A DNA stretch of 64,000 nucleotides from an uncultured Aquiluna sp. (GTDB lineage: Bacteria; Actinomycetota; Actinomycetes; Actinomycetales; Microbacteriaceae): NCBI GenBank assembly GCA_913057795.1, contig CAJXOD010000001.1:1-64000 (forward strand), in the 5' to 3' direction. Below are positions 9,611-18,199 of the stretch, one piece after another. Within the stretch, counting starts at the first letter, position 1. The number at the start of each line of letters is the position of its first letter. The position numbers and the translations under genes were made by a program. The notes below the pieces were generated by a model. It ran no database searches and had not been told where the DNA came from. It saw only the letters and a program-made list of their open reading frames with translations.

Positions 9611-10604
9611 GCCTTGGGTTTGGGCTCTTCGTCAAGCTCGGGTCCGTTACGACCGAGCTGCCTAGGATTTCATCCACTTTCTTCATGGTCTCTGCTGGAA
9701 TCTCAACACCAACCGCTGCAACGTTGGAGGCGATCTGTTCCGGCTTTGAGGCTCCGACAATTGCGGCGGCAACGTTCTGGTTTTGCAAGACCCACGCAAT
9801 TCCAAACTGGGCCATTGTCAGGCTCAATTCCTCCGCTAGCGGCCTTAGTTTTTGGACCTTGGTCAACGTGTCTTCGGTCATGAACTTTTCCATGAAGCCT
9901 CCGATTTCAGAATCAGCGGCTCTTGAATCTTTAGGTAACTCAGCATTAGGGAGATATTTGCCGGTCAGGACACCCTGAGCCAAGGGGGACCAGACGATTT
10001 GCGAAAGGCCCAACTCTTTGCTCGCTGGGACTACTTCACCCTCAATTATTCGCCACAGCATTGAGTACTGAGGTTGGTTTGAAATAAGTCGGTAGCCCAT
10101 CTGGGTTGCTAGCGCTTGTCCTTGTCGTATCTGGTCAGCGGTCCACTCGGAGACGCCGACGTAGAGTACCTTGCCCATTCTGACTAGGTCCGCAAAGGCC
10201 TGCATCGTTTCTTCAAGCGGGGTTTCGTAATCGAACCTATGTGCCTGATAAAGATCGACGTAGTCGGTATTCAAGCGATTGAGGGAACCATTGATCGACT
10301 CCATGATGTGCTTGCGGCCCAGCCCCACATCGTTGGGACCTTTTTCGGCTACTGGCCAGTACACCTTGGTTAGAATTTCGAGGCCTTCGCGGCGCTGCCC
10401 CTTGAGGGCAGTACCAAGAACGGTTTCCGCCGCCTGATTCGCATAAACGTCGGCGGTGTCAAAGGTTGTAATTCCACCCTCGAGAGCCGCGTGGACTGTC
10501 TCGATGGCTTGCTTATCTTGGACCTGGGAGGCGTGAGTCAGCCAGTTTCCGTAGATTATTTCTGAAACTTTGAGTCCGGAAGTACCTAGGTGTCTGTGCT
10601 GCAT
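9597..10604 (-). CDS. Aldo/keto reductase
   Basis: This 335-residue NADPH-dependent oxidoreductase has the TIM-barrel aldo/keto reductase fold. The catalytic tetrad can be read as Asp49 and Tyr54 (FDTADVY), Lys80 (ILTKVYW) and His122 (YQAHRFD). Length and sequence (HLGTSGLKVSEIIYGNW, GVSEWTADQIRQ, SPLAQGVLTGKY) resemble the Kv-beta/YghZ branch, which reduces small aldehydes such as methylglyoxal. The true substrate cannot be read from sequence. A clear AAAGGAG ribosome site precedes the ATG. It is convergent with pyrD, whose 3' end it overlaps. Confidence 0.9.
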   Translation of the reverse strand: MQHRHLGTSGLKVSEIIYGNWLTHASQVQDKQAIETVHAALEGGITTFDTADVYANQAAETVLGTALKGQRREGLEILTKVYWPVAEKGPNDVGLGRKHIMESINGSLNRLNTDYVDLYQAHRFDYETPLEETMQAFADLVRMGKVLYVGVSEWTADQIRQGQALATQMGYRLISNQPQYSMLWRIIEGEVVPASKELGLSQIVWSPLAQGVLTGKYLPNAELPKDSRAADSEIGGFMEKFMTEDTLTKVQKLRPLAEELSLTMAQFGIAWVLQNQNVAAAIVGASKPEQIASNVAAVGVEIPAETMKKVDEILGSSVVTDPSLTKSPNPRPTGQ

Positions 10605-10634
10605 TTTTTTACTCCTTTTCTTGGTGCCGACGGT

Positions 10635-11177
10635 CTAAAGCTCTAATTTAGTAAATCTTGCGACCTGTGGTTTCGGTATCCGCAGTGTCCGCATCTGAAT
10701 TGAACGCATGGCCCCGTACCAAGCTAAACCGCCATCTAGATTTTCAGCGCCTAGTTTGTTGCCAAGTTTTTTCTTCACAGCCTTGCCGACTAAGAACGAA
10801 TCCACCGCGACGACTGCAAACAGCCCCCACATGGCAAACAGCGCGATTATTTGAATCTCGTAGGAGTCAATGAATGTCATTAGGACTACTACAAACAGCA
10901 TTGGCAATACAAGTTCTCCCGCGGTGAAGCGAGCATCAACCACGTTGCGAGCAAGTTTGCGCTGGGGACCCTTATCTCGGGCTCCAAGATAGCGCTCTTC
11001 TCCTGCCATCATTCCTTCTCGCGCTTTTTGACGCTCAGCACGGTTCTTTTCCTTATCCGCACTCTTGGCCTGTTTGCTGCGATCGCCAACCAGTGGGCGC
11101 TTTCGAGCAAGCTCACGGTCTTTTCTCGACGGGGTTGGGCGACCTTTGCCAGCCTGGGTGTTGTCCTCTTGAGTCAT
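10635..11177 (-). CDS. DUF3043 membrane protein
   Basis: This 180-residue protein of the actinobacterial DUF3043 family has no known function. It has a long, strongly basic N-terminal region (about residues 10-90, rich in Lys, Arg and Glu) with the family stretch PLVGDRSKQAK. Two adjacent membrane helices follow (about 91-130), then a basic C-terminus with NLDGGLAWYGAMRSIQMRT and LRIPKP. The layout suggests a cytoplasmic basic arm tethered to the membrane. It is divergent from the peptidase gene, and the peptidase promoter abuts its start codon. Confidence 0.85.
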   Translation of the reverse strand: MTQEDNTQAGKGRPTPSRKDRELARKRPLVGDRSKQAKSADKEKNRAERQKAREGMMAGEERYLGARDKGPQRKLARNVVDARFTAGELVLPMLFVVVLMTFIDSYEIQIIALFAMWGLFAVVAVDSFLVGKAVKKKLGNKLGAENLDGGLAWYGAMRSIQMRTLRIPKPQVARFTKLEL

Positions 11178-11206
11178 TGAATCCTCTTGTCCGATGTGCC
11201 TAAGAT
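11177..11206 (+). promoter_or_regulatory. Leaderless-type promoter of the M20 peptidase gene
   Basis: A -35 box TTGAAT (11177-11182) is followed 18 bases on by a -10 box TAAGAT (11201-11206). The ATG at 11214 comes seven bases after the -10 box, so transcription would begin at or within a base of the start codon. No ribosome-binding site is present. This supports ATG 11214 over the upstream in-frame TTG at 11187, which would lie between the two boxes. Confidence 0.55.
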
Positions 11207-11213
11207 TACAGGC

Positions 11214-12614
11214 ATGGCATTTTCTTCTATCCCAATGAACCCTAAATGGTTTGAACCCGCTAGTAAATTCGTGGATTCGTCATTCCCGGCCGCTGTTGCC
11301 AAATTGGGCCAGTTGGTCAAGATTCCGGGTATCGCTTGGCCGAGTTTTGATCAGGGCAATCTTGAGCTTTCGGCTGAGAAAGTTGCAGACGAATTCCGTC
11401 AGCTGGGCTTTTTTGACTTTGTCGAAATTCGAAGAGCGGCAAAGCCATCAGGGGATTCGGGGGCTCCAGCGTTGGTTGCAAGAAAAGCCGGTCACCCAGA
11501 CGCGCCACATGTGCTGTTGTATGCCCATCATGACGTGCAACCACCGGGGGATAGGTCTCTATGGGACACGGAGCCTTTCGAAGCCACCTTGAAGGGCGAT
11601 CGACTCTTTGGAAGAGGTGCCTCGGATGATAAATCCGGAATCATCACCCACTTGACTTCTCTTCGGGCTTTTATTGAGCTCGCCACTGAGATTCGCATCG
11701 GCGTAACTGTATTCATTGAGGGCGAGGAGGAGGCCGGATCGGAGTCCTTCCCGGAGTTTCTGAGGACAAACCATGCTGATTTAGCCGCCGATCTCATAGT
11801 TGTTGCAGACAGCGGGAACTGGAGCGAAGACGTTCCCGCTCTTACAAGTTCGCTACGAGGGATGGTTTCGCAAACTTTCACGCTGAGGACCTTGGATCAC
11901 GCGCTGCATTCAGGAATGTATGGGGGTCCGTTACCTGACGCCACCACCGCCATGATTCGACTTCTTGCTTCGCTGACCGATGAAAAGGGAAATGTCGCTA
12001 TTTCGGGTCTTGATTCGGTTCCAATCGATGGACCGGAACTATCTGATGAGGAATTTACTCAAGTCGCCGGACTTCTGCCCGGTGTAGAGCGGCTGGGGAC
12101 TAAAACCGTAACTCAGCAAATCTGGGGAGAACCAGCCGTAACAGTGATCGGCCTAGATCTTCCGGCGGTAGATGTGGCATCTAATACCGCCCAGCCGGCA
12201 GTCCGGGCCAAGATCTCCTTGCGTCTAGCACCTTCCCAAAGCCCAGAGAGCGGACTTGAGGCACTTAGAGACCATCTGACCCGCCATAAGCCTTTCGGGG
12301 CAGAGCTGGAGTTCGGAAGACATGAAGCCGGTCCCGGGTACTTGGCAAAAGATGGCTGGGCGGCCAAGCTGGCCCACGAGGCCTTTTCCGCTGCGTGGCC
12401 GAATCCCAGTGTGAACATGGGGATCGGCGGCTCTATACCGTTTATATCTCAGTTTGCTGAAGCTTTTCCAGGCGCCGAAATTCTTGTAACCGGGGTAGAA
12501 GAGCCAGATTCAAGGGCACATTCGCCAAACGAGTCACAACATTTGCCGACTCTAAAAAGAGCCATACTGGCTCAAAGTTTGATTCTGCTCAACGGGAATG
12601 ACTTAGTCAGATAA
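11214..12614 (+). CDS. M20 family metallopeptidase (dipeptidase)
   Basis: This is a cytoplasmic zinc aminoacyl-dipeptidase or exopeptidase of family M20, resembling the carnosinase/CNDP and PepV branch. The di-zinc motifs are visible: LLYAHHDVQPPGD (first His/Asp), GRGASDDKSG (bridging Asp), EGEEEAGSES (catalytic Glu pair), VADSGNW and a late HSPNES. The dimerisation-domain motif DHALHSGMYGG is also present. About 466 residues is typical. The start was chosen from the leaderless promoter layout; ATG 11235 is another option. Peptide specificity is unknown. A likely role is recycling peptides for amino acids. Confidence 0.88.
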   Translation: MAFSSIPMNPKWFEPASKFVDSSFPAAVAKLGQLVKIPGIAWPSFDQGNLELSAEKVADEFRQLGFFDFVEIRRAAKPSGDSGAPALVARKAGHPDAPHVLLYAHHDVQPPGDRSLWDTEPFEATLKGDRLFGRGASDDKSGIITHLTSLRAFIELATEIRIGVTVFIEGEEEAGSESFPEFLRTNHADLAADLIVVADSGNWSEDVPALTSSLRGMVSQTFTLRTLDHALHSGMYGGPLPDATTAMIRLLASLTDEKGNVAISGLDSVPIDGPELSDEEFTQVAGLLPGVERLGTKTVTQQIWGEPAVTVIGLDLPAVDVASNTAQPAVRAKISLRLAPSQSPESGLEALRDHLTRHKPFGAELEFGRHEAGPGYLAKDGWAAKLAHEAFSAAWPNPSVNMGIGGSIPFISQFAEAFPGAEILVTGVEEPDSRAHSPNESQHLPTLKRAILAQSLILLNGNDLVR

Positions 12615-12641
12615 CTGTTAAACTATTCATCGGAGGTCCAA

Positions 12642-12983
12642 ATGACACAGGTAATAGCACACGGCGTAAAGCTCACAGATTTCGCAGTATCCAAGGTTCG
12701 TTCCTTATTGGAGGCCGAAGGTCGCGACGACCTTCGTCTGAGAGTTTCTGTGCAGCCGGGCGGTTGTTCAGGTTTGATTTACCAGCTTTTCTTTGACGAA
12801 CAGCTTGAGGAAATTGACGCGATTGTTAGCTTTGACGGAGTTGAGGTAGTTGTGGACCCAATGAGCGTTCCATACCTTGACGGTGCCTCAATCGATTTCG
12901 AGGACACAATCCAAAAACAAGGATTCACGATCGATAACCCTAATGCCGACGGAAGTTGCGCATGCGGAGATTCTTTTAGCTAA
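12642..12983 (+). CDS. erpA: Iron-sulfur cluster insertion protein ErpA/HesB type
   Basis: This A-type carrier accepts Fe-S clusters from the Suf scaffold and hands them to target apoproteins. The three conserved cysteines are Cys42 (GGCSG) and the C-terminal pair Cys106/Cys108 (SCACGDSF), in the standard C-x(~60)-C-x-C arrangement. The length of 113 residues is normal. A strong GGAGG ribosome site precedes the ATG, and a TAAACT -10-like box lies over the end of the upstream peptidase gene. It sits directly before the cytochrome oxidase genes. The suf operon is 33 kb away. Confidence 0.92.
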   Translation: MTQVIAHGVKLTDFAVSKVRSLLEAEGRDDLRLRVSVQPGGCSGLIYQLFFDEQLEEIDAIVSFDGVEVVVDPMSVPYLDGASIDFEDTIQKQGFTIDNPNADGSCACGDSFS

Positions 12984-13061
12984 AGCGCGGTTTTCAGGCA
13001 GGTCCCTGACCCTTATCGGTTAGAATTTAGTAGTTCAAACTAACAATTGAAGGATCAGAAA

Positions 13062-13916
13062 TTGAGTAAAAACCGTACTCGCATCAGTGCCGTAGCGCTT
13101 TTCTCAAGCCTAACTTTGGTCCTGAGCGGTTGCAGTGCGGAGCTCCAAAGAGGATTTTTGCCTGATGCCTCCGGAGTTACCAATCACACAGACCGAATAA
13201 TTGGACTCTGGACCACCTCTTGGATCGTTCTCCTGGGTGTCGGAGTTGTCTCTTGGGGACTAATAGCGTGGGCTCTTATTGTCTATAGACGCCGTAACGG
13301 CGCAACAGGCCTTCCATCTCAGCTTCGCTACAACCTTCCAATTGAAACTCTCTTTACAGTGATCCCATTGATTCTTGTTGTTGGTTTCTTTGCCTTTACC
13401 GCAAGAGACATGACCGCCATCGAAGCCAAAGTGGAAAACCCAGATATTCACATCGAAGTTATAGCGAAGCAGTGGAGCTGGGATTTCAATTACGTGGATG
13501 ACAATGTTTATGACAGCGGCATTCAGGCACAATTCACCGGCACAGAAGAAAACATCTTTGAGACGCTTCCAACTCTTTACTTGCCGGTTGATAAATCCGT
13601 GCGTATAGAGCTGAACTCCAGAGACGTAATTCACTCGTTCTGGGTTATCGACTTCCTTTACAAAAAAGACATGTTTCCCGGACACACAAACAACATGTAC
13701 TTCACTCCTCTGAAGGAGGGCACATACGTGGGTAAGTGTGCCGAACTTTGCGGTGAGTACCACTCGATGATGTTATTCAATGTGAAAGTGGTCTCTCAGA
13801 CAGAGTATGACTCTCGAATGGGTGCCCTTGCCACGCAAGGAAACGTAGGACAGCTTTCAACAGAGTATGACCGAAACCAAAATCTCCCTGGCGGAGATCC
13901 GACTATTAGAGGCTAG
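13062..13916 (+). CDS. ctaC: Cytochrome c oxidase subunit II
   Basis: CtaC carries the binuclear CuA centre that receives electrons from the diheme cytochrome QcrC in the bcc-aa3 supercomplex. It has a lipoprotein signal peptide with lipobox LSGC (Cys24), two membrane helices (about 45-70 and 90-112) and an extracellular cupredoxin domain. The CuA ligands appear in [10 protein letters not shown] and [13 protein letters not shown] chose TTG 13062 because GAAGGAT lies seven bases before it; an in-frame TTG at 13047 is upstream of that site. A -10-like TAGAAT is at 13021-13026. It is followed by ctaD and ctaF. Confidence 0.94.
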   Translation: MSKNRTRISAVALFSSLTLVLSGCSAELQRGFLPDASGVTNHTDRIIGLWTTSWIVLLGVGVVSWGLIAWALIVYRRRNGATGLPSQLRYNLPIETLFTVIPLILVVGFFAFTARDMTAIEAKVENPDIHIEVIAKQWSWDFNYVDDNVYDSGIQAQFTGTEENIFETLPTLYLPVDKSVRIELNSRDVIHSFWVIDFLYKKDMFPGHTNNMYFTPLKEGTYVGKCAELCGEYHSMMLFNVKVVSQTEYDSRMGALATQGNVGQLSTEYDRNQNLPGGDPTIRG

Positions 13917-13921
13917 AGATC

Positions 13922-15610
13922 ATGGCTACGATCACACCAACAAGAACAAACCCTGCGACCTTCAAGCCGAGGCGTAGCAAGGGTGAAATAATTGTCGACT
14001 GGCTGACCACCACTGATCACAAGAAAATTGGGTACCTCTACCTGATTACATCATTCTTGTATTTCTTGCTTGGTGGAGTTATGGCCCTAGTAATTAGGGC
14101 GCAGCTAGCATTGCCGGGACTCGAAATCGTTGCCACAAAAGAGCAGTACAACCAGCTTTTCACCATGCACGGAACAATCATGTTGCTTATGTTTGCAACT
14201 CCACTTTTTGCAGGGTTCGCAAATGTTCTGATGCCGGTTCAAATCGGAGCTCCAGACGTCGCGTTTCCTAGGCTAAACGCAATTGCTTACTGGTTCTTTA
14301 GCTTTGGAAGCCTAATTGCAGTTTCTGGATTCTTTACGCCTCAGGGTGCTGCTAGCTTCGGCTGGTTCGCCTATGCACCCCTTTCTAACACCACATTCTC
14401 ACCTGGAATCGGTGGGGACCTGTGGGTATTTGGGCTTGCGCTCTCGGGGTTCGGAACGATCCTCGGTGGAGTGAACTTCATCACGACAATCATCACAATG
14501 CGCGCTCCCGGAATGACAATGTGGCGGATGCCGATTTTCACTTGGAATACTCTGGTGACTTCAATTCTTATCATCATGGCGTTCCCTCCCTTGGCCGCAG
14601 CTTTGTTCGCGCTCGGCGCTGACCGTCAATTTGGCGCTCATATCTTTGATCCTCAAAACGGCGGGGCTATGCTCTGGCAGCACTTGTTCTGGTTCTTTGG
14701 TCACCCGGAGGTCTACATCATTGCGCTGCCGTTCTTCGGCATCGTCTCGGAAATCTTCCCGGTATTTAGCCGCAAACCGATCTTTGGTTATAAGACTCTC
14801 GTTTATGCGACGATCGCTATCGCTGCCTTGTCCATGACCGTGTGGGCTCACCACATGTACGTCACAGGGCAGGTCCTACTTCCGTTCTTCGCCTTCACTA
14901 CGATGCTTATCGCGGTTCCTACCGGAGTGAAAATTTTCAACTGGATCGGAACGCTCTGGCGCGGATCGATTACTTTTGAAACACCGATGCTTTGGAGCTT
15001 AGGATTCTTGGTCAGCTTTGTCTTCGGAGGTTTGACCGGAGTGATTCTGGCATCTCCTGCTCTTGACTTCATGCTCTCTGACTCTTACTTCGTGGTCGCT
15101 CACTTCCACTATGTGGTCTTCGGTACGGTTGTATTCGCCATGTTCGCGGGCTTCTATTTCTGGTGGCCAAAGTTCACCGGCAAAATGCTGAACGAGAGGC
15201 TTGGAAAGATTCACTTCTGGATCCTTTTCGTTGGCTTCCACACCACATTCTTGGTCCAGCATTGGCTTGGGGTCTTGGGTATGCCAAGGCGTTACGCAAC
15301 TTACCTTCCGGAGGACGGGTTCACTGAGATGAACCTGATCTCTACTGCAGGGGCTGCTCTACTCGCTCTTTCCATGATTCCATTCTTATTCAATGTCTGG
15401 ATAACTGCTCGTAAGGGCAAGATGGTAGAGCTCAAGGATCCTTGGGGTTACGGCCGCTCGCTTGAGTGGGCGACCGAATCTCCGATTCCGAGGCACAACT
15501 TCCACTCGATCCCGAGGATTCGTTCAGAGTCTCCTGCTTTCGACCTGAACTACCCTGAGCATGCTGCTCCGGAAGCGAAGGCTTCCTACAGCAAAGAGGG
15601 CATTGCGTAA
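13922..15610 (+). CDS. ctaD: Cytochrome c oxidase subunit I
   Basis: CtaD is the catalytic subunit of the aa3 oxidase, reducing oxygen to water at a heme a3-CuB site and pumping protons across the membrane. There are 12 predicted membrane helices in 562 residues. Signature stretches are [11 protein letters not shown] (heme a ligand region), [10 protein letters not shown] (CuB His and the cross-linked Tyr), [11 protein letters not shown] (two CuB His) and [11 protein letters not shown] (heme a3 and heme a His). The C-terminal tail ends in a short charged region. The stop overlaps the ctaF start (TAATG). Confidence 0.97.
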   Translation: MATITPTRTNPATFKPRRSKGEIIVDWLTTTDHKKIGYLYLITSFLYFLLGGVMALVIRAQLALPGLEIVATKEQYNQLFTMHGTIMLLMFATPLFAGFANVLMPVQIGAPDVAFPRLNAIAYWFFSFGSLIAVSGFFTPQGAASFGWFAYAPLSNTTFSPGIGGDLWVFGLALSGFGTILGGVNFITTIITMRAPGMTMWRMPIFTWNTLVTSILIIMAFPPLAAALFALGADRQFGAHIFDPQNGGAMLWQHLFWFFGHPEVYIIALPFFGIVSEIFPVFSRKPIFGYKTLVYATIAIAALSMTVWAHHMYVTGQVLLPFFAFTTMLIAVPTGVKIFNWIGTLWRGSITFETPMLWSLGFLVSFVFGGLTGVILASPALDFMLSDSYFVVAHFHYVVFGTVVFAMFAGFYFWWPKFTGKMLNERLGKIHFWILFVGFHTTFLVQHWLGVLGMPRRYATYLPEDGFTEMNLISTAGAALLALSMIPFLFNVWITARKGKMVELKDPWGYGRSLEWATESPIPRHNFHSIPRIRSESPAFDLNYPEHAAPEAKASYSKEGIA

Positions 15611-16023
15611 TGCGCTCTAACATTGGGCTGCAAATGGTGATGGCGGCCTATCTTGCAGTAGCTACGATCGGTTACGTCATCGTGTCCTACCTTGTGTTTG
15701 GATACGTTGAACCGATTGGCACCATCGTTATAGGGTTTTCTGTTCTTCTATCCCTGCTAATTGCCTTCTTTCTCTACAGCGGTCTCAGCAAGGACTCAGC
15801 GCTTCCAGAGGACCGTCTCGACGGCGAGATTGCCGACGACTCGGGTGAGGTTGGATTTTTCAGCCCTTGGAGCTGGTGGCCGCTGGCTCTAGGCTTGGCT
15901 TGCGCGATGTTGTTTCTGTCTCTTGCTGTTGGTTGGTGGGTGACGTTCATAGCTGTCCCACTAGCCATCGTTGCCGTTCTAGGCTTTGTATACGAGTATT
16001 CACGCGGAGCTCACGCCCACTAA
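15610..16023 (+). CDS. ctaF: Cytochrome c oxidase subunit IV (actinobacterial CtaF)
   Basis: This 137-residue membrane protein is the small fourth subunit found in actinobacterial bcc-aa3 supercomplexes. Four hydrophobic helices are visible: two near the N-terminus, then a pair around LALGLACAMLFLSLAVG and TFIAVPLAIVAVLGF, separated by an acidic loop that ends in the conserved FFSPWSWWPL. The C-terminus is EYSRGAHAH. Translation is coupled to ctaD by the overlapping stop and start. Degenerate copies of its last ~35 bases are found twice downstream. Confidence 0.9.
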   Translation: MRSNIGLQMVMAAYLAVATIGYVIVSYLVFGYVEPIGTIVIGFSVLLSLLIAFFLYSGLSKDSALPEDRLDGEIADDSGEVGFFSPWSWWPLALGLACAMLFLSLAVGWWVTFIAVPLAIVAVLGFVYEYSRGAHAH

Positions 16024-16305
16024 CGGATCACCCTCCTGCCAGTCAGACCTTTACCAGCGATACCCGCTGTCGGCTTTCTGCCACCCGCTGTCCGCTTCGG
16101 TATGCGCGTGGGGCTCAAGCCCCTTATCGGTGTGTTCTTCCTGTCAATCGTGCCTTGACCTAGTCATCTTCGCTACCGGCTTCCATCCAACTGCCGTGTG
16201 TGGGTCTTCATGTGGAGTTCACGCTTACTAACAGTGCATTCTTCCTGCCAATCAAGCCTTTTGTAGCCAGGCCCGCTATCGGCTTTTATTCAATCGCTGT
16301 ATCTC
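15985..16305. repeat. Degenerate ~104-bp tandem triplication of the ctaF 3' end
   Basis: Three imperfect head-to-tail copies of a ~104-base unit cover the end of ctaF and the start of the convergent gap. Anchor points: ACCCTCCTG at 16030, TTCTTCCTG at 16135 and TTCTTCCTG at 16239, spaced 105 and 104 bases. Copy 1 contains the real end of ctaF (GCTCACGCCCACTAAC). Copy 3 contains the counterpart GTTCACGCTTACTAAC and would encode SCGVHAY-stop against SRGAHAH-stop. Copy 2 is the most changed (GCTCAAGCCCCTTATC). Over the 37 bases ending in CTAAC, copies 1 and 3 match at 27 positions, and nine of ten differences are transitions. Copies 2 and 3 lack an intact reading frame, so this looks like an old duplication decaying as non-coding DNA. 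Confidence 0.75.
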
Positions 16306-16397
16306 GAGCTCGTCGACAAGCTCGCTTCCCGGAACATTGACGATAAGGCGGTTGGATTCTTTGTCGCATCCAACTCTGTATAGACGGGGCTCGCCCC
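16110..16397. other. Palindromes in the ctaF-qcrB gap
   Basis: The 511-base gap between ctaF and qcrB holds no gene I can support. Besides the tandem repeat it contains three palindromes: GGGGCTCAAGCCCC at 16110-16123 (six-base stem), CGAGCTCGTCGACAAGCTCG at 16305-16324 (20 bases, one mismatched pair) and GGGGCTCGCCCC at 16386-16397. The stretch 16325-16480 shows nothing else recognisable. The hairpins lack U-tracts, so they are not simple terminators. They may be folded RNA, protein-binding sites, or remnants of a repetitive element. Confidence 0.45.
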
Positions 16398-16484
16398 TCA
16401 TTCTTGGGGACTGGTCCTGACTGAGCGCAAGGACTCCTGGCGATGCGTCGAGTTGAGTTTCGGCTGGACAATACCGGTTAAGAA

Positions 16485-16519
16485 ACAAACCCCGAACCTT
16501 GAGAGGATTCGGGGTTTGT
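16485..16519 (-). terminator. Rho-independent terminator after qcrB
   Basis: A perfect 12-base stem (ACAAACCCCGAA with TTCGGGGTTTGT) encloses an 11-base loop. On the minus strand it is followed by TTCTT, giving a modest U-tract, and it begins 15 bases after the qcrB stop. It would end the ctaE-qcrCAB transcript and could also stop read-through from ctaF. Confidence 0.85.
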
Positions 16520-16534
16520 CAGCGTGCAAGTAGT

Positions 16535-18196
16535 TTATGCGTCGATTGATTTCCGCTTGCGTGTTGGCTTTTCCTCCACAGCCTCTGGGGCGTGGTCAGC
16601 ATGTGCGAGCTCGTATTCTGCCTTTGATACAGGGGCAATACGGTCTTCGAAGTAGATCTTTGATACTGCCGAGCGAAGACGATTGCTTAGACTTATCTTC
16701 CCATTCGAGTCCGGACGGGCAAGCACCGGCTGATAGTCCTTGTAGTCGATTAGCTTCCACAGTTCGTACTTGTCTACTGTTTCGTGAACCTCAATGTATT
16801 CACCGTGTGGCAACCGCACAACGCGGCCGGTTTCCCGTCCGTGGAGAACTACCTCTCGGTCCTTATTTTGAAGCGCAATACAGGCGCGCTTCGTGACGAA
16901 GTAGGCAATTCCAGGTCCGACAAGAAGCATTATCTGCATGGCTACCAGTACCTGGTTTAGGGACATCTGGAAGTTCGTTGCTATTAGGTCAGTGGACGCA
17001 CCTGCCCAAAGAACTGCATAGAAGGTAACTCCAGCGGCACCGATGGCGGTCCGAGTCGGAGCGTTTCTTGGTCGGTCAAGCACGTGGTGCTCGCGCTTGT
17101 CCTTTGTTACCCAGTTCTCGATGAATGGATAGGCCGCAACTAGCGCCAAGAACAACAGCGAGACAATTAGGGGCACCATGACTCCCATCGGAATCACGTA
17201 GCCGAAGATGGAAATGTCCCAGCCTGATGGCGCTAGGCGCAAGGCGCCGTCTAACCATCCGATGTACCAGTCTGGTTGAGTACCTGCTGAAACGGGGGAG
17301 GGGTCGTAGGGTCCGTAGTTCCAAATGGGGTTAATTGTGAATGTCGCTGCTATGGCCGCCACAACTCCAAAGACCAAGAAGAAGAATCCTCCGGCTTTGG
17401 CAACGTAGACGGGCATTAGCGGATAACCGACAACATTGTCATCTGTGCGTCCTGGACCGGAATAGTGAGTGTGCTTATGAATGATGACCATCATTAGGTG
17501 GACGCCGATAAGCACAATAATTAGTGCCGGAAGAATCATTATGTGCAAGCTGTAGAGCCTGGCAACTACCTCTGTACCGGGGAATTCCCCTCCGAAGAAT
17601 CCGGAGCTAAACGCGGTCCCAATTACTGGGATGCCCTTGATCATTCCGTCAATAATACGAAGACCGTTTCCGGATAGTAGATCGTCAGGAAGGGAGTAGC
17701 CGGTGAATCCAGCGCCCATACCCATTAGGAAAAGCAAGAATCCAACTACCCAGTTGAGCTCACGTGGCTTGCGGAATGCACCGGTGAAGAAGACTCGAAG
17801 CATGTGCAGTCCGGCTGCAGCAACGAAGAGCAGAGCGGCCCAGTGGTGAACCTGTCTCATTATTAGGCCACCGCGAATGTCAAAGCTGATGTCCAAGCTC
17901 GACGCGTAGGCGATAGACATCTGGGCACCCTTGAGAGGTGCGTAGCTGCCGTTGTATTCGACTTCGGCCATTGAGGGTTGGTAGAAGAAAGTTAGGAATG
18001 TGCCTGATAGGACCAAGATCACAAAGCTGTACAGAGCGACCTCACCAAGCATGAAGCTCCAGTGGTCGGGAAAGACTTTACGTCCAAAGCCCTTGAGGAC
18101 TGCTGAGACGCTGAGACGCTCGTCTAAGTAGTTGGCTGCCCCTCCTACGAATCCCGGCTTGGCATCTGTTGTGCTGGTGTCTGTTGTATTAGTCAT
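16535..18196 (-). CDS. qcrB: Cytochrome bc1 complex cytochrome b subunit
   Basis: QcrB is the diheme b, menaquinol-oxidising core of the actinobacterial bcc complex. The heme-ligand histidines lie in RQVHHWAALLF and in LYSLHIMILPALI followed by IGVHLMMVIIHKHTHYSGPG. The quinol-oxidation loop motif reads PDWY (QPDWYIGW), the actinobacterial form of PEWY. Its 553 residues include the long soluble C-terminal extension typical of actinobacteria, about residues 420-553, ending in a charged tail. It is the last gene of ctaE-qcrC-qcrA-qcrB and starts three bases after qcrA. Confidence 0.95.
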   Translation of the reverse strand: MTNTTDTSTTDAKPGFVGGAANYLDERLSVSAVLKGFGRKVFPDHWSFMLGEVALYSFVILVLSGTFLTFFYQPSMAEVEYNGSYAPLKGAQMSIAYASSLDISFDIRGGLIMRQVHHWAALLFVAAAGLHMLRVFFTGAFRKPRELNWVVGFLLFLMGMGAGFTGYSLPDDLLSGNGLRIIDGMIKGIPVIGTAFSSGFFGGEFPGTEVVARLYSLHIMILPALIIVLIGVHLMMVIIHKHTHYSGPGRTDDNVVGYPLMPVYVAKAGGFFFLVFGVVAAIAATFTINPIWNYGPYDPSPVSAGTQPDWYIGWLDGALRLAPSGWDISIFGYVIPMGVMVPLIVSLLFLALVAAYPFIENWVTKDKREHHVLDRPRNAPTRTAIGAAGVTFYAVLWAGASTDLIATNFQMSLNQVLVAMQIMLLVGPGIAYFVTKRACIALQNKDREVVLHGRETGRVVRLPHGEYIEVHETVDKYELWKLIDYKDYQPVLARPDSNGKISLSNRLRSAVSKIYFEDRIAPVSKAEYELAHADHAPEAVEEKPTRKRKSIDA

Positions 18197-18199
18197 TTG

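Noticed and set aside
16276..16488. A 70-codon minus-strand ORF in the ctaF-qcrB gap
   Set aside because: It spans palindromes and the tail of the tandem repeat, resembles no family, has no ribosome site and is read by chance from repetitive DNA.
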